Source: an uncultured Acidimicrobiales bacterium
GTDB taxonomy: Bacteria > Actinomycetota > Acidimicrobiia > Acidimicrobiales > AC-14
Reading direction: 5' to 3'
DNA length: 42,899 nucleotides
Assembly (NCBI GenBank): GCA_902805665.1
Contig: CADCTB010000193.1
Span: forward strand, 1-42,899
Positions 1 to 9,471 of this stretch are shown piece by piece. Each line of letters begins with the position of its first letter. Position 1 is the first letter of the stretch. A program made the position numbers and the translations under genes. The notes below the pieces were generated by a model. That model saw only the letters and a program-made list of their open reading frames with translations. It was not told the origin of the DNA and did not search any database.

Positions 1-154
1 GCGCACGCCCGATCACCGCCGTCGTCGGGAGGGCGGAGGTCGTGGTGGTGTCGAAATCGGCGAATGTGGTCGGCGCGGAGGACGGTTCGTCGTCGGAGGT
101 GCAGGCCGTCAGGAGGACGGCAGCGAGCCCGGCTATGACCAGTCGACGCAACAT
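1..154 (-). CDS. Putative lipoprotein, N-terminal part only (runs off window)
   Basis: Reverse-strand reading MLRRLVIAGLAAVLLTACTSDDEPSSAPTTFADFDTTTTS...; lipobox LLTAC; not in the ORF track because truncated; TAGCGT-N6-ATG upstream. Confidence 0.65.
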   Translation of the reverse strand, partial: MLRRLVIAGLAAVLLTACTSDDEPSSAPTTFADFDTTTTSALPTTAVIGRA

Positions 155-198
155 TCCCGGACGCTACCGCCGGAGCGCCGGCGCGTGCGCTAGAAGAG

Positions 199-729
199 GT
201 GATGCCGGATCCCCGCCTGGAGGCGCTCGCCGGCGTGGTGGCGCGGGTCGAGGGCGCCGCGTGCTGGCTGGCCCGGCTGGCCACGAAAGCCGCCCTGATC
301 GGCGGTGGTGCCGGCCTCGTGCTCTGGTGGGTCACGGCTGGTGACCGGGTCGACGAGTGGTGGCAGGGCACGCTGGCGTCGCTGTTGGTCCTCCTCCTCT
401 GCGTCGCCGCCCCCGCCTGGTTGTTCAACGTTCGCTCGGCCCTCCACGACCTGGTGGAGCTGCCTGACAAGCTCACCGGCGTGACGACGAGGCGGGTGGC
501 CGAGCTCCGTGGCGGAGCGCGGCCCGAGCGCCCGGAGGGCGGCACGCTGCAGGCCATGCGGTCGGTACGCGGGGTGCTGAGCGACTACGGCGACGTCGCC
601 GGCTCCTGGGGCACAGTCGCCCAGTTGGTGGTCCCGTCCTTCTGGCTGCTCACCGCCGTCGCCCTCGTCGCCGTACCCATTCTGGTCGTGCTGGCCGCCG
701 TCGCCGGCCTTGTCGACTTCTACGCCTGA
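199..729 (+). CDS. Small membrane protein of unknown function
   Basis: ORF with two to three hydrophobic segments; start GTG or ATG at 199/202 after GAAGAGG. Confidence 0.6.
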   Translation: MMPDPRLEALAGVVARVEGAACWLARLATKAALIGGGAGLVLWWVTAGDRVDEWWQGTLASLLVLLLCVAAPAWLFNVRSALHDLVELPDKLTGVTTRRVAELRGGARPERPEGGTLQAMRSVRGVLSDYGDVAGSWGTVAQLVVPSFWLLTAVALVAVPILVVLAAVAGLVDFYA

Positions 730-1262
730 GCCGCCCGCCACGCGTCCCGCGTGATCTCCCGAACTTCCACCGGAGCGCCACTTCCGGGGTCTGTCGTCGT
801 GGAGACCGTCGTCATCCCGAGCTTGGCCATGACCCGGCCGGACGCCACGTTGTCGGGCACGAAGATGCTGACGATGCGATCGAGCCCGAGCTCCTCGAAG
901 CCGTAGCGCAGGCTGGCTCGGCCGCCCTCGGTGGCCAGGCCGCGTCCCCAGTGATCCGGGCGGAGCCGCCAGCCGACCTCGACGGCGGGAAGCACCTCGG
1001 GGAGCCAGGTGGGGATGGCCAGGCCGACGTAGCCGATGAGCTGAGCGTCGTCCCTGGACTCCGCCGCCCACATCCCGAACCCATGGGTGGCCCAATGGTC
1101 GATCTGGCGCTGGACGAACCGCTCCGTCTCCTCCCGGGTCAAGCCCCGGCCGAACGGGTACCACCAGAAGTCGGGCTCGGCGAAGACCGCCGCCAACGCA
1201 TCGAGGTCGTCCGGCTCCCACGGCCGCAGCCGGAGCCGCTCCGTCTCCACCGTCGTCGTCAC
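720..1262 (-). CDS. GNAT family N-acetyltransferase (RimJ/RimL-like)
   Basis: VTTTVETERLRLRPWEPDDLDALAAVF...GYVGLAIP...GWRLRPDHWGRGLATEG...; GTG start overlaps aat stop. Confidence 0.85.
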   Translation of the reverse strand: MTTTVETERLRLRPWEPDDLDALAAVFAEPDFWWYPFGRGLTREETERFVQRQIDHWATHGFGMWAAESRDDAQLIGYVGLAIPTWLPEVLPAVEVGWRLRPDHWGRGLATEGGRASLRYGFEELGLDRIVSIFVPDNVASGRVMAKLGMTTVSTTTDPGSGAPVEVREITRDAWRAAQA

Positions 1263-1987
1263 GCCGGTGCCAGCCGGCTGACGGGGAGCCGGTCGAGGAC
1301 GACCGGCACGTGCCGGTCTCGAACCGCTTCCAGCCTCTGGAGGAACTCGGCTCGGTCCATCTCGACCGCCCCGAGCGACGTCAGGTGGGGCGTGGGCAGC
1401 TGCACGTCGATGAAGGCGCCGCCGGCCTCGGCCCAGCGGGCGACCAGGTCGACGAGGGCGACCTTGGACGCGTCGGTGGCCCGGTGGAACATCGACTCGC
1501 CAGTGAAGCAGCCGCCGACGGCCACGCCGTACAGGCCGCCCACCAGCTCGCCACCGTCCCAGACCTCCACGCTGTGGGCCCATCCCAGGCGCCGCAGCCG
1601 GGCATAGGCCTGGCGCATGTCGCGGCCGATCCAGGTCCCCTCTCCGCCCGGCCGGTGCGCGCACCCGTCGACGACCGCCTCGAAGGCGGCATCCACGGTC
1701 GACGACCACCCGCACCGCCGCAGGCGCTGGCGCAGCGACCGGGAGACCCGGAGGCCGTCGAGCGGCAGGACGGCCCGGGGATCTGGCGAGAACCAGGGGA
1801 CGGCGACGCCGGGATGCGGCCACGGGAAGATGCCGCGCCGGTAGGCGTCGACGAGCGTCGACGGCTTGAGATCCGCGCCGAAGCCCACCACGCCGCCCGC
1901 GTCGGAATCCGCGCTGGAAGGGTCGGGGATGCGCCACGGTGTCCGGCCCACGGGCTCGGGCGGTTCGGCGCGCGACAGGTCAGCCAC
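1259..1987 (-). CDS. aat: Leucyl/phenylalanyl-tRNA--protein transferase
   Basis: YRRGIFPWP...[29 protein letters not shown]...[27 protein letters not shown]-type motifs...[21 protein letters not shown]. Confidence 0.93.
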   Translation of the reverse strand: [242 protein letters not shown]

Positions 1988-2035
1988 GGGAGCCGGCGTC
2001 GCAGTCCACGGTGTCGTCGTCGGCCACGTTGGCCA

Positions 2036-2041
2036 TAGTGT
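2036..2041 (+). promoter_or_regulatory. Leaderless -10 of hydantoinase A gene
   Basis: TAGTGT-N7-GTG. Confidence 0.45.
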
Positions 2042-2048
2042 CGCCTCC

Positions 2049-3809
2049 GTGCGCTGCGGGGTGGATACCGGTGGGACGTTCACCGACGTGGTCATGGCCG
2101 ACGGGCGCATCGCAAAGGTGCTGTCGACGCCCGACGACCCCGGCCGGGCCGTCGCCGAAGGCCTGGAGGGGCTACGCCCGGAGCTACTGGCCCACGGCAC
2201 GACGGTGGCCACCAACGCCCTGCTCGAGCGCCGAGGGGCCACGGTCGCCCTCGTCACGACCACCGGTTTCGCGGACGTCATCGAGATCGCCCGCCAGGAC
2301 CGTCCGTCGCTCTACGACATCTGGGCCGACCGGCCGGAGCCCCTGGTCCGGCGCGACCTGCGCCTCGAGGTCGACGGCCGGCTCGACGCAACCGGCCGCG
2401 AGATCGAGCCGGTCGGGGCGCCGCCCCCGATACCGGAAGGCGTGGAGGCGGTGGCGGTCTGCCTGCTGCATGCCGACCTCGACCCGGCCCACGAGCAGGC
2501 GGTGGCGGGGGCCCTCTCCGCATCGGGGCACGACGTGTCGGCATCCCACCAGGTGTCACCGGAGTTCCGGGAGTACGAGCGCACCGTGACCACCGTGGTC
2601 AACGCCTACCTCCGGCCCCGCTGCCGCACGTACCTGCGCGGCCTCAGCAGCCTCGCTGAGGAGGTGCTGGTCATGACCTCCGCCGGCGGCCTCATCCCCA
2701 CCGGCGACGCCGCCGACCTGCCCGTCGCCCTGTTGCTGTCAGGGCCGGCCGGCGGGGTGATCGCCGGGTCAGCCGCAGCCGTGGCTGCCGGCTTCGAAGG
2801 GGCGATCACCTTCGACATGGGCGGAACGAGCACCGACGTCTGTCTCGTGCAGGACGGCGTGCCGGAGCCTGCGGCGGGCCGTCGCGCCGCCGGCTTTCCC
2901 ATCCGCCTCCCCTCCCTCGACATCCACACGATCGGCGCCGGTGGCGGGTCCATCGCCCGCATCGACCCGGGCGGCGCGCTCGTGGTCGGCCCCGAGAGCG
3001 CCGGGGCCGAGCCGGGGCCCGCCTGCTACGGCCGGGGCGGCACGCGCCCGACCGTGACCGACGCGGACCTCGTGCTCCGCCGCATCCCCGCCGACGCCAG
3101 CTTTCCGGGCCTGGGCGTGCTCGACGTCGACGCGGCGAGAGCCGCGCTGGCCGGCGCCGGCGCCAGCGCTGAAGGGGTGGTGGCCGTCGTCGACGCGGCG
3201 ATGGAGCGGGCCCTGCGGGCGGTGTCGGTGGAGCGCGGCGTCGACCCGTCGGCGCTCGCCCTGGTGGCCTTCGGTGGCGCAGGACCGCTGCACGCATGCG
3301 CCCTGGCCGAGGCCCTCGGCATGGCCGCGGTGGTCGTGCCGCCCCGGGCCGGCGTGCTGTCCGCGGTCGGGTTGCTGTGCGCACCGCGCCAGCGGGACCT
3401 GGTCCGCTCCTGGCCGACGCCTGGCGACGTCGCCGGGCTGGACGAGGCGCTGTCCGAGCTGGCCGGCCGGGCCGCGGCGCTGGTGGGCGAGGGGGCGGAG
3501 GTGACCACGTCGGTGGACTGCCGGTACGCCGGCCAGAGCCACGAGCTGTCGGTGGCGACGGTTCAGGATTTCGCCGACGAGCACGTCCGCCGCAACGGGT
3601 ATTCGCGCCCCGGCGCGCCCGTGGAGGTCATCGCCCTCCGGGCGTCGGCCCGGACGCCCCCGGTCGTCCGGCCGGAGGACCTGCCGCCGGTGGACCGCCG
3701 CCGGGCGCGGGGCCCGTGCGTGGTGGCGGAGCCGGACTGCACCATCTGGATACCGGAGGGCTGGGCGGCCGACGTCGGCCCCGACGGCAGCTTCGTGATC
3801 AGCCGGTGA
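2049..3809 (+). CDS. hyuA: Hydantoinase/5-oxoprolinase subunit A
   Basis: VRCGVDTGGTFTDVV...HGTTVATNALLERRGA...FDMGGTSTDVCLV...GAGGGSIARID; GTG start 2049. Confidence 0.88.
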   Translation: MRCGVDTGGTFTDVVMADGRIAKVLSTPDDPGRAVAEGLEGLRPELLAHGTTVATNALLERRGATVALVTTTGFADVIEIARQDRPSLYDIWADRPEPLVRRDLRLEVDGRLDATGREIEPVGAPPPIPEGVEAVAVCLLHADLDPAHEQAVAGALSASGHDVSASHQVSPEFREYERTVTTVVNAYLRPRCRTYLRGLSSLAEEVLVMTSAGGLIPTGDAADLPVALLLSGPAGGVIAGSAAAVAAGFEGAITFDMGGTSTDVCLVQDGVPEPAAGRRAAGFPIRLPSLDIHTIGAGGGSIARIDPGGALVVGPESAGAEPGPACYGRGGTRPTVTDADLVLRRIPADASFPGLGVLDVDAARAALAGAGASAEGVVAVVDAAMERALRAVSVERGVDPSALALVAFGGAGPLHACALAEALGMAAVVVPPRAGVLSAVGLLCAPRQRDLVRSWPTPGDVAGLDEALSELAGRAAALVGEGAEVTTSVDCRYAGQSHELSVATVQDFADEHVRRNGYSRPGAPVEVIALRASARTPPVVRPEDLPPVDRRRARGPCVVAEPDCTIWIPEGWAADVGPDGSFVISR

Positions 3810-5359
3810 GCACCACGCTGAGCCCGGCTGCGTTGCAGATCCTGATCTCCCGCCTGACGGGGGTCGCCGAGGAGATGGGCGCCGTCCTCCGCCGGGCGTC
3901 GTTCAGCCCCAACATCAAGGAGCGGGCCGACTGCTCGGCCGCCCTGTTCACTCCCGAGGGCGAGCTCCTGGTCCAGGCCGAGCACATCCCGGTGCACCTC
4001 GGGTCGATGCCGGCGTCGGTCCAGGCCGCGCTCGAGGTCTTCGGGGACAGCATCCGCCCGGGCGACCAGGTCGTCCTGAACGACCCCTTCGCCGGCGGCA
4101 CCCACCTCAACGACCTCACGCTGGTCGCTCCCTGCTTCGTGGACGGGCGGCTGGTGGGGTGGGCGGCGAACCGGGCCCACCATGCCGACGTGGGCGGCAT
4201 GGCGCCGGGGTCCATCCCCGCCGCCGCCACCGAGGTGTACCAGGAGGGGCTGCGCATCCCGCCCGTGCTCCTCACTGACGCGGTCGAAGCCATCCTGTGT
4301 GCCAACTCCCGCACGCCCGACGAGCGCCGCGGCGACCTGGACGCCCAGCGGGGAGCGAACGTGGTTGGCGTGGCTCGCCTTGCCGAGTTCGCCGGCGCGC
4401 CCCTGGACGAGATAACCGGCTACGGCGAACGTCGGATGCGGGCTGCGCTGGCCGACGTGGGCGACGGCACCTGGACCTTCGAGGACCAGATGGACTCCTG
4501 CGGTCCCGAGCCCGACCAGCAGCGCCCCGCTCGCATCGCCCTGAGCCTCACGATCGCCGGCGACGAGGCCACCTTCGACTTCACCGGCACCGACCCCCAG
4601 CGGCCCGGCAACGTGAACGCGGTGGAGGCGGTGACCCTGAGCTGTGTGTCCTTCGCCCTCCGCTCCGCGGCCGACCCGACGATCCCGGCCAACGGCGGGG
4701 CCATGCGACCGGTACGGGTCGTCGCCCCGCCCGGGTCGATCGTCGCCGCGGTGCCGCCTGCGGCGGTCGGCGCGGGCAACGTCGAGGTCAGCCAGCGGGT
4801 GGCCGACGTGTGCCTCGGGGCCCTCGCCCTGGCCTGCCCGGGCCGAGTCGGCGCCGCCAACCAGGGCACGATGAACAACACCCTCATCGGTGGCGAGGGC
4901 TGGGTGTACTACGAGACCGTCGCCGGCGGCCAGGGCGGTCGCCCGGGCCGGGCGGGGATGAGCGGCGTCCAGACCGGCATGACGAACACCCAGAACACGC
5001 CGGTCGAGGCGCTCGAACGGTCCTTCGCCATGCGGGTACGCCGGTACCGGTTGCGGGCCGGCAGCGGGGGCGAAGGAACGGCGCCGGGCGGCGAGGGCGT
5101 GGAGAGGGACCTCGAGATGCTCGAGGACGTCACCGTGTCGCTGATCACCGAGCGCCGCGTCAGCCGGCCCTGGGGCCTCGAAGGCGGTGGCCCCGGATCG
5201 CCCGGCGAGAACTGGCTCCTGCCTCATGGAGACGAGAGCCGCGCCGAGCGCCTCCCCGACAAGTGCACCATCCGGATGCACGCCGGTGACGTGCTGCGGA
5301 TGCTGACACCGGGCGGAGGCGGCTGGCGTCCGGACACAGGCAGCGCGCAACCCCGCTAA
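3806..5359 (+). CDS. hyuB: Hydantoinase/5-oxoprolinase subunit B
   Basis: SPAALQILISRLTGVAEEMGAVLRRASFSPNIKERADCSAALF...NDPFAGGTHLNDLT...; GTGA overlap with subunit A. Confidence 0.88.
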   Translation: MSTTLSPAALQILISRLTGVAEEMGAVLRRASFSPNIKERADCSAALFTPEGELLVQAEHIPVHLGSMPASVQAALEVFGDSIRPGDQVVLNDPFAGGTHLNDLTLVAPCFVDGRLVGWAANRAHHADVGGMAPGSIPAAATEVYQEGLRIPPVLLTDAVEAILCANSRTPDERRGDLDAQRGANVVGVARLAEFAGAPLDEITGYGERRMRAALADVGDGTWTFEDQMDSCGPEPDQQRPARIALSLTIAGDEATFDFTGTDPQRPGNVNAVEAVTLSCVSFALRSAADPTIPANGGAMRPVRVVAPPGSIVAAVPPAAVGAGNVEVSQRVADVCLGALALACPGRVGAANQGTMNNTLIGGEGWVYYETVAGGQGGRPGRAGMSGVQTGMTNTQNTPVEALERSFAMRVRRYRLRAGSGGEGTAPGGEGVERDLEMLEDVTVSLITERRVSRPWGLEGGGPGSPGENWLLPHGDESRAERLPDKCTIRMHAGDVLRMLTPGGGGWRPDTGSAQPR

Positions 5360-5479
5360 CGGTCACGACGCCGGCCGGCAGCGGTCGGGGCGTCCCCGGC
5401 GATGTATTTCTCGCCGGTCACCGGGCTCGTTCTAGTGCCTCATCGAGGAAAGCCAACGGCGAAGGAACGGAGGACTGCG

Positions 5480-6106
5480 ATGGCGGCGGACTTGGAGCAC
5501 CTACACCCGATCTTCCGGGCACGCGTCGAGAAGGCCTGCGCCAGGACCGGCGCCTCGATCCTCTCCGGAGCTCGGAGCACCGTACGACAGGCCCAATTGT
5601 TCGAAGCGTTCCAGAACGGCACCGGCAACCCGGCCAATCCTCCCGGATCGAGCTGGCACGAGTTCGGCGACGGCTTGCCCGGGTGCCCCTTCGCCATCGC
5701 CGTGGACTTCCTCACCGACGACGGCGGGCCCGCCGATCGGGCCCTGTCCAAGGTGCACGCCATGGCCGAGGAGCTTCAGCTGTGCTTCCCCATCAAGAGT
5801 GAGCGGTGGCACGCCCAGCCCATCGAGGTCGCCGCTACGGCACGGGTCCCCCGCATCGCCGACATATTCACCCGGCCCCCCACCCCGCTCATGGAGGAGG
5901 TGACAACAGACATGGAATTCACCTACATCGTGAACAACGAGGACTGGCTCTGGCTCGGCGCCGAGCGCGTCCACGCCCGCTGCGCCAGCGGCGAGGTCCT
6001 GGAAGGTCTCAAGAAGGTCAACCAGATCGTGCCCCTGGGTGTGCAGGGCAAGCAGTTCCACGACTTCTTGTGCGGCATCTCCAAGAACGCCAACTTCAGC
6101 TCCTGA
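5480..6106 (+). CDS. M15/VanY-like D-Ala-D-Ala carboxypeptidase domain with an unassigned C-terminal extension
   Basis: SGARSTVRQAQLFEAF...SSWHEFGDGLPGCPFAIAVDFLT...SERWHAQP (M15 His-Asp-His zinc pattern); GGAGG before ATG. Confidence 0.72.
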   Translation: MAADLEHLHPIFRARVEKACARTGASILSGARSTVRQAQLFEAFQNGTGNPANPPGSSWHEFGDGLPGCPFAIAVDFLTDDGGPADRALSKVHAMAEELQLCFPIKSERWHAQPIEVAATARVPRIADIFTRPPTPLMEEVTTDMEFTYIVNNEDWLWLGAERVHARCASGEVLEGLKKVNQIVPLGVQGKQFHDFLCGISKNANFSS

Positions 6107-6146
6107 CGACCGCACGTCAGAGCACGTCCGCCGGCTGGTGGTAGCA

Positions 6147-6857
6147 ATGCCGGCCATGACGATCCGTGCCGTCATCTTCGATTGGGGCGGGACGCTGTCG
6201 GAGTTCGTCGACGCCGAACTGGTCGACGCCTGGCGACTGGCGGCCCGGCATCTCGACCCCGACCACGAGGATGAGATCGCGACCCGGCTCGTCCGGGTGG
6301 AGGCCGACTTCTGGGCGACGACGTCGAGCCACCAGCGCAGCGCCACCCTGGCCGACCTCCTGGCCACCGCGGCCCGGGAGCTGGAGCTCGACGTCGCCGA
6401 GGCGCTGCTCGAGGAGGCGGCGATCCGTCATCTCGACGCCTGGACCCCCCACATCCGCCACGACCCGGACGCAGCAGGCGCCCTGACTGCGCTGCGGGCC
6501 AGGGGGCTGAGGATCGGCATGCTCTCCAACACCCACTGGCCCCGCCCCTTCCACGAGCGCTTCCTCGAGCGGGACGGCCTGGTGGACCTCATCGACGCCC
6601 GCCTCTACACCAGCGAGATGCCGTTCCAGAAGCCGCACCCCTCCGCGTTCCTCGCCGCGGCCGATGCGCTCTGCGTCGAGCCGCAGCAGGCGGTGTTCGT
6701 CGGCGACCGTCCGTGGGACGACATCTCCGGCGCCCGGTCCACGGGCATGCGCACCGTCCTGCGTCCGAACCCGGTGGCCCCGGAGATCGAGGGCATCGAG
6801 CCCGACGCCCGCATCCGCCGACTACCGGAGCTGGTCGACCTCGTTCAGACCTGGTGA
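6147..6857 (+). CDS. HAD-superfamily hydrolase
   Basis: AVIFDWGGTLSEF motif I, GMLSNT, KPHPSAF, VFVGDRPWDDISGA. Confidence 0.85.
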   Translation: MPAMTIRAVIFDWGGTLSEFVDAELVDAWRLAARHLDPDHEDEIATRLVRVEADFWATTSSHQRSATLADLLATAARELELDVAEALLEEAAIRHLDAWTPHIRHDPDAAGALTALRARGLRIGMLSNTHWPRPFHERFLERDGLVDLIDARLYTSEMPFQKPHPSAFLAAADALCVEPQQAVFVGDRPWDDISGARSTGMRTVLRPNPVAPEIEGIEPDARIRRLPELVDLVQTW

Positions 6858-6876
6858 ACACGCCCGCCATCTGGGG

Positions 6877-7272
6877 CTACCCGACGACGATCGTGCCCTT
6901 CATGCCGTAGGCCCAGTGGCCGGGCAGATGGCAGCCGAACAGCAGCCGGCCTCCCGCGGAGCCGAACCGGTACGTGGTGACCGCGGTCTTCCCCGGAGCG
7001 ACAGACACCTCGCCCGGCCGGTGGGCGTGGTGCGCCTCGGTCCCCGCCTCGTGGACGTCCTGCACCGACTGGTCGCCCACGATGAGCTCATGGGGAATCG
7101 GGTCGGTGTTGCGCAGGACGAACCGGACGGTCTCGCCCGGGCGCACCCGGAGCTCCCCCACGGAGAACTGGGAGTGGTGCACCGTGAGCTCCACCGTGCG
7201 CTTCGACGGGCCGGCCGAGCACCCGGACAGGACCAGGCCCGCGGCCACGAGGACCCCGCCGAGCAGCTTCAT
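6877..7272 (-). CDS. Cupredoxin-like lipoprotein (type 1 copper candidate)
   Basis: MKLLGGVLVAAGLVLSGC lipobox; HELIVGD...LFGCHLPGHWAYGM, i.e. His/Cys/His/Met ligand pattern. Confidence 0.8.
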   Translation of the reverse strand: MKLLGGVLVAAGLVLSGCSAGPSKRTVELTVHHSQFSVGELRVRPGETVRFVLRNTDPIPHELIVGDQSVQDVHEAGTEAHHAHRPGEVSVAPGKTAVTTYRFGSAGGRLLFGCHLPGHWAYGMKGTIVVG

Positions 7273-8321
7273 CGCCGGCGGGCCACCAGCACGCCTCCGG
7301 CGACCGCGACCATCCCGACCGCACCCGCCAGCGCCCAGGGCAGGACCGCCGCGCCCGGTTCGGCCATGTCGCCGCCGGCGACTGCCGCCGGACCGGGTTG
7401 GGCGACCTCGAGCCCGGCCGCTTCCCTCGACGGCGTGCCGGCGCCAGTGGCGTCGACGGCCAGGTCGTAGGTGAGCTGGGCGGGCAGGGCGTCGACCTTG
7501 AGATAGCTCAACCACATCGACTCCGGCACCCACTCCATGCCCTTGTCGGTGCGCAGGTCGGTGAGCAGGCGACTGGATGCCGGCTCCTGGCGGTCGAGCG
7601 TGAGCCCGGGAGCGGTGTCGCCCGGAAGGAGCGTGGGACGCCTGTCGGTCAGCAGGAAGACGTCGGCGTTGATGCGCTCGGCGGCTTGCCGGCCCACGCC
7701 GAGGATGCGCAGCGGCACCCAGGGGTTCGGCGTGGGGATGGTGATGTGCACCGGCGTGCCGTCGCCCACGGCCACGCCCTTCTGGCGGGCGGCGTCGCCG
7801 TCGAACCGGGCCGCCAGGAAGATGGGGCTCCGCCGGGCGTAGAAGTCGAGCACCTCGGGCGTGTCGGGAGTGAGCAGGAAGCCGTTCTTGGTGGCCCACT
7901 CCCCGACCGCCTGGCCGCCGCCCTGGAGCACGGTGATGTCGAGGGCGTCGATGCGGGTCTCGAGGAGCACGACAGCCGGGGCACTCAGGGCGACGCCCGA
8001 GTTCGCCACCGATGTGGCCCGGCCGGTCAGCTGCGGCGTGACCTCACGAACCAGCCGCTGCAGGGTCCAGTCGCCGCCTCGCTCCACGCTGGTGGGGACG
8101 TCGGGCAACGGGATGATCGAGCCGAACTCCCCTCCCGAGCCGGCGAACTGGAACGAGGTCACGTAGTGCTCCACCCCGTCGTGCCAGGCGGCGAGCGTGG
8201 TGGTGCGGACCAGGTTCACCGACCCGTTGCGGCCGATCAGGCCGCCGCAAGCCAGGGCCGGGCCCGCGCCCAACACGGTGACAACCAGTCCGATCACGGG
8301 GGCCAGCAGGGTCCTGCGCAT
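7269..8321 (-). CDS. DUF2330-type exported protein with C-terminal TM anchor
   Basis: MRRTLLAPVIGLVVTVLGAGPALACGGLIG...; C-terminal ALAGAVGMVAVAGGVLVARRR; overlaps cupredoxin start. Confidence 0.7.
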   Translation of the reverse strand: MRRTLLAPVIGLVVTVLGAGPALACGGLIGRNGSVNLVRTTTLAAWHDGVEHYVTSFQFAGSGGEFGSIIPLPDVPTSVERGGDWTLQRLVREVTPQLTGRATSVANSGVALSAPAVVLLETRIDALDITVLQGGGQAVGEWATKNGFLLTPDTPEVLDFYARRSPIFLAARFDGDAARQKGVAVGDGTPVHITIPTPNPWVPLRILGVGRQAAERINADVFLLTDRRPTLLPGDTAPGLTLDRQEPASSRLLTDLRTDKGMEWVPESMWLSYLKVDALPAQLTYDLAVDATGAGTPSREAAGLEVAQPGPAAVAGGDMAEPGAAVLPWALAGAVGMVAVAGGVLVARRR

Positions 8322-8361
8322 CGTCAACCTCCAGGGGGCTCGGCTGGAGATGGGACGACGG

Positions 8362-9471
8362 CTAGGGCCGGTCTGGTTCCAAGATTCGCACCTTTCTCCG
8401 ATTGTGGATGAAGAACAGGATGAACCCACCGGCCACCAGCACGGTGGTGACGACGGCGAGCACCGCGACACCCATGGACCCGGCCCGGGGTATCGGAGGC
8501 GGCGGGGGCCCGAGCACGACGGTGACGTGGCCCTCGATCTGGGCGCCCGAGGCGTCGCCGAACGGGAACGTCCGGCACGTCGCCCGGCAGCGGACGACGA
8601 CGGTGCGCCCCCCCGCCTCCGTGGTCGCGATGAGGTCGTTCTCGTCGATACGCACCTGGCTGAACGCGTCGGCCGTCACCCGCCAGATGGCGCCGCGACG
8701 GTCGGCCACGTACGCGGTCCCGCCCCGACCGATGAACCCGGGGGGCGTGAACCCGACGCTCCCCACGCCGATGTCCGGGCCGGCGGGGAGCTCGGGCCTG
8801 ATGAGCACTCCGCTGGTGCCGTCGAAGCGGATGAAGACCACGTCGCCGGAGCTCTCGTCCGCTCCGATGAGGTCGCCGCCGTGCTCGCCGAACAGCTGGG
8901 GCGCAACCTCCATGCCGCCTTCAATGAGCGGGGCCCGCTCGGTCAGCGTCTTCAGCCGCCCCCTGCAGTCGATGGAGAAAAGGACCGTGTTCCTGCCTCG
9001 GCGACCGGCCACCAGCAGCTGGTTGCCGAACCGGCCGGTGGCGTCGAAAGCGATGCCCGTCAGCACGTCGACCGGGGGTGGCTCGATGAAGCGGGAGGCC
9101 TGGCCGTCGATCGTCACCCGCATCACCGCCTGTGGCGGAGTCCCCAGCTCGAGGGCGTAGATCTCGCCGGCCTCGAACCGGCAGCCGGCCCCGGGCACGT
9201 CGAGACCGGGGGCCATGGCGATGTAGCTCTCAGGCCCCGGGTCGGTCGAGTACGAGCCGAAGGGAGTCGGGGTCCCGCCGTCGGGGCGGACGAGGAAGAG
9301 CCGGCCGCCGGCGGCGGCCACCAGCGTCCCGTCCGGTCGGGGCCCGACCACATCGACCACGTCCGGCAACGACACCCAGCGCTCCCAGTTCGGCGGTACG
9401 GGGGCGGCGATGGGCGCCGGCTGGGCCGCGAACAGTCCGAGGCCGAGAGCGAGGAAGACGGCGGCGATCAG
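8362..9471 (-). CDS. Exported, membrane-anchored beta-propeller-like protein; start uncertain
   Basis: [25 protein letters not shown] signal-like start; DVVGPRPDGTLVAAAGGRLFLVRPDG...; C-terminal TM plus FIHNRRKVR. In-frame CTG at 9471 overlaps thiH stop. Confidence 0.6.
   Translation of the reverse strand: MIAAVFLALGLGLFAAQPAPIAAPVPPNWERWVSLPDVVDVVGPRPDGTLVAAAGGRLFLVRPDGGTPTPFGSYSTDPGPESYIAMAPGLDVPGAGCRFEAGEIYALELGTPPQAVMRVTIDGQASRFIEPPPVDVLTGIAFDATGRFGNQLLVAGRRGRNTVLFSIDCRGRLKTLTERAPLIEGGMEVAPQLFGEHGGDLIGADESSGDVVFIRFDGTSGVLIRPELPAGPDIGVGSVGFTPPGFIGRGGTAYVADRRGAIWRVTADAFSQVRIDENDLIATTEAGGRTVVVRCRATCRTFPFGDASGAQIEGHVTVVLGPPPPPIPRAGSMGVAVLAVVTTVLVAGGFILFFIHNRRKVRILEPDRP

Noticed and set aside
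3563-5350. 595-aa minus-strand ORF opposite hydantoinase B
   Set aside because: Shadow ORF of a well supported gene, no family motifs.
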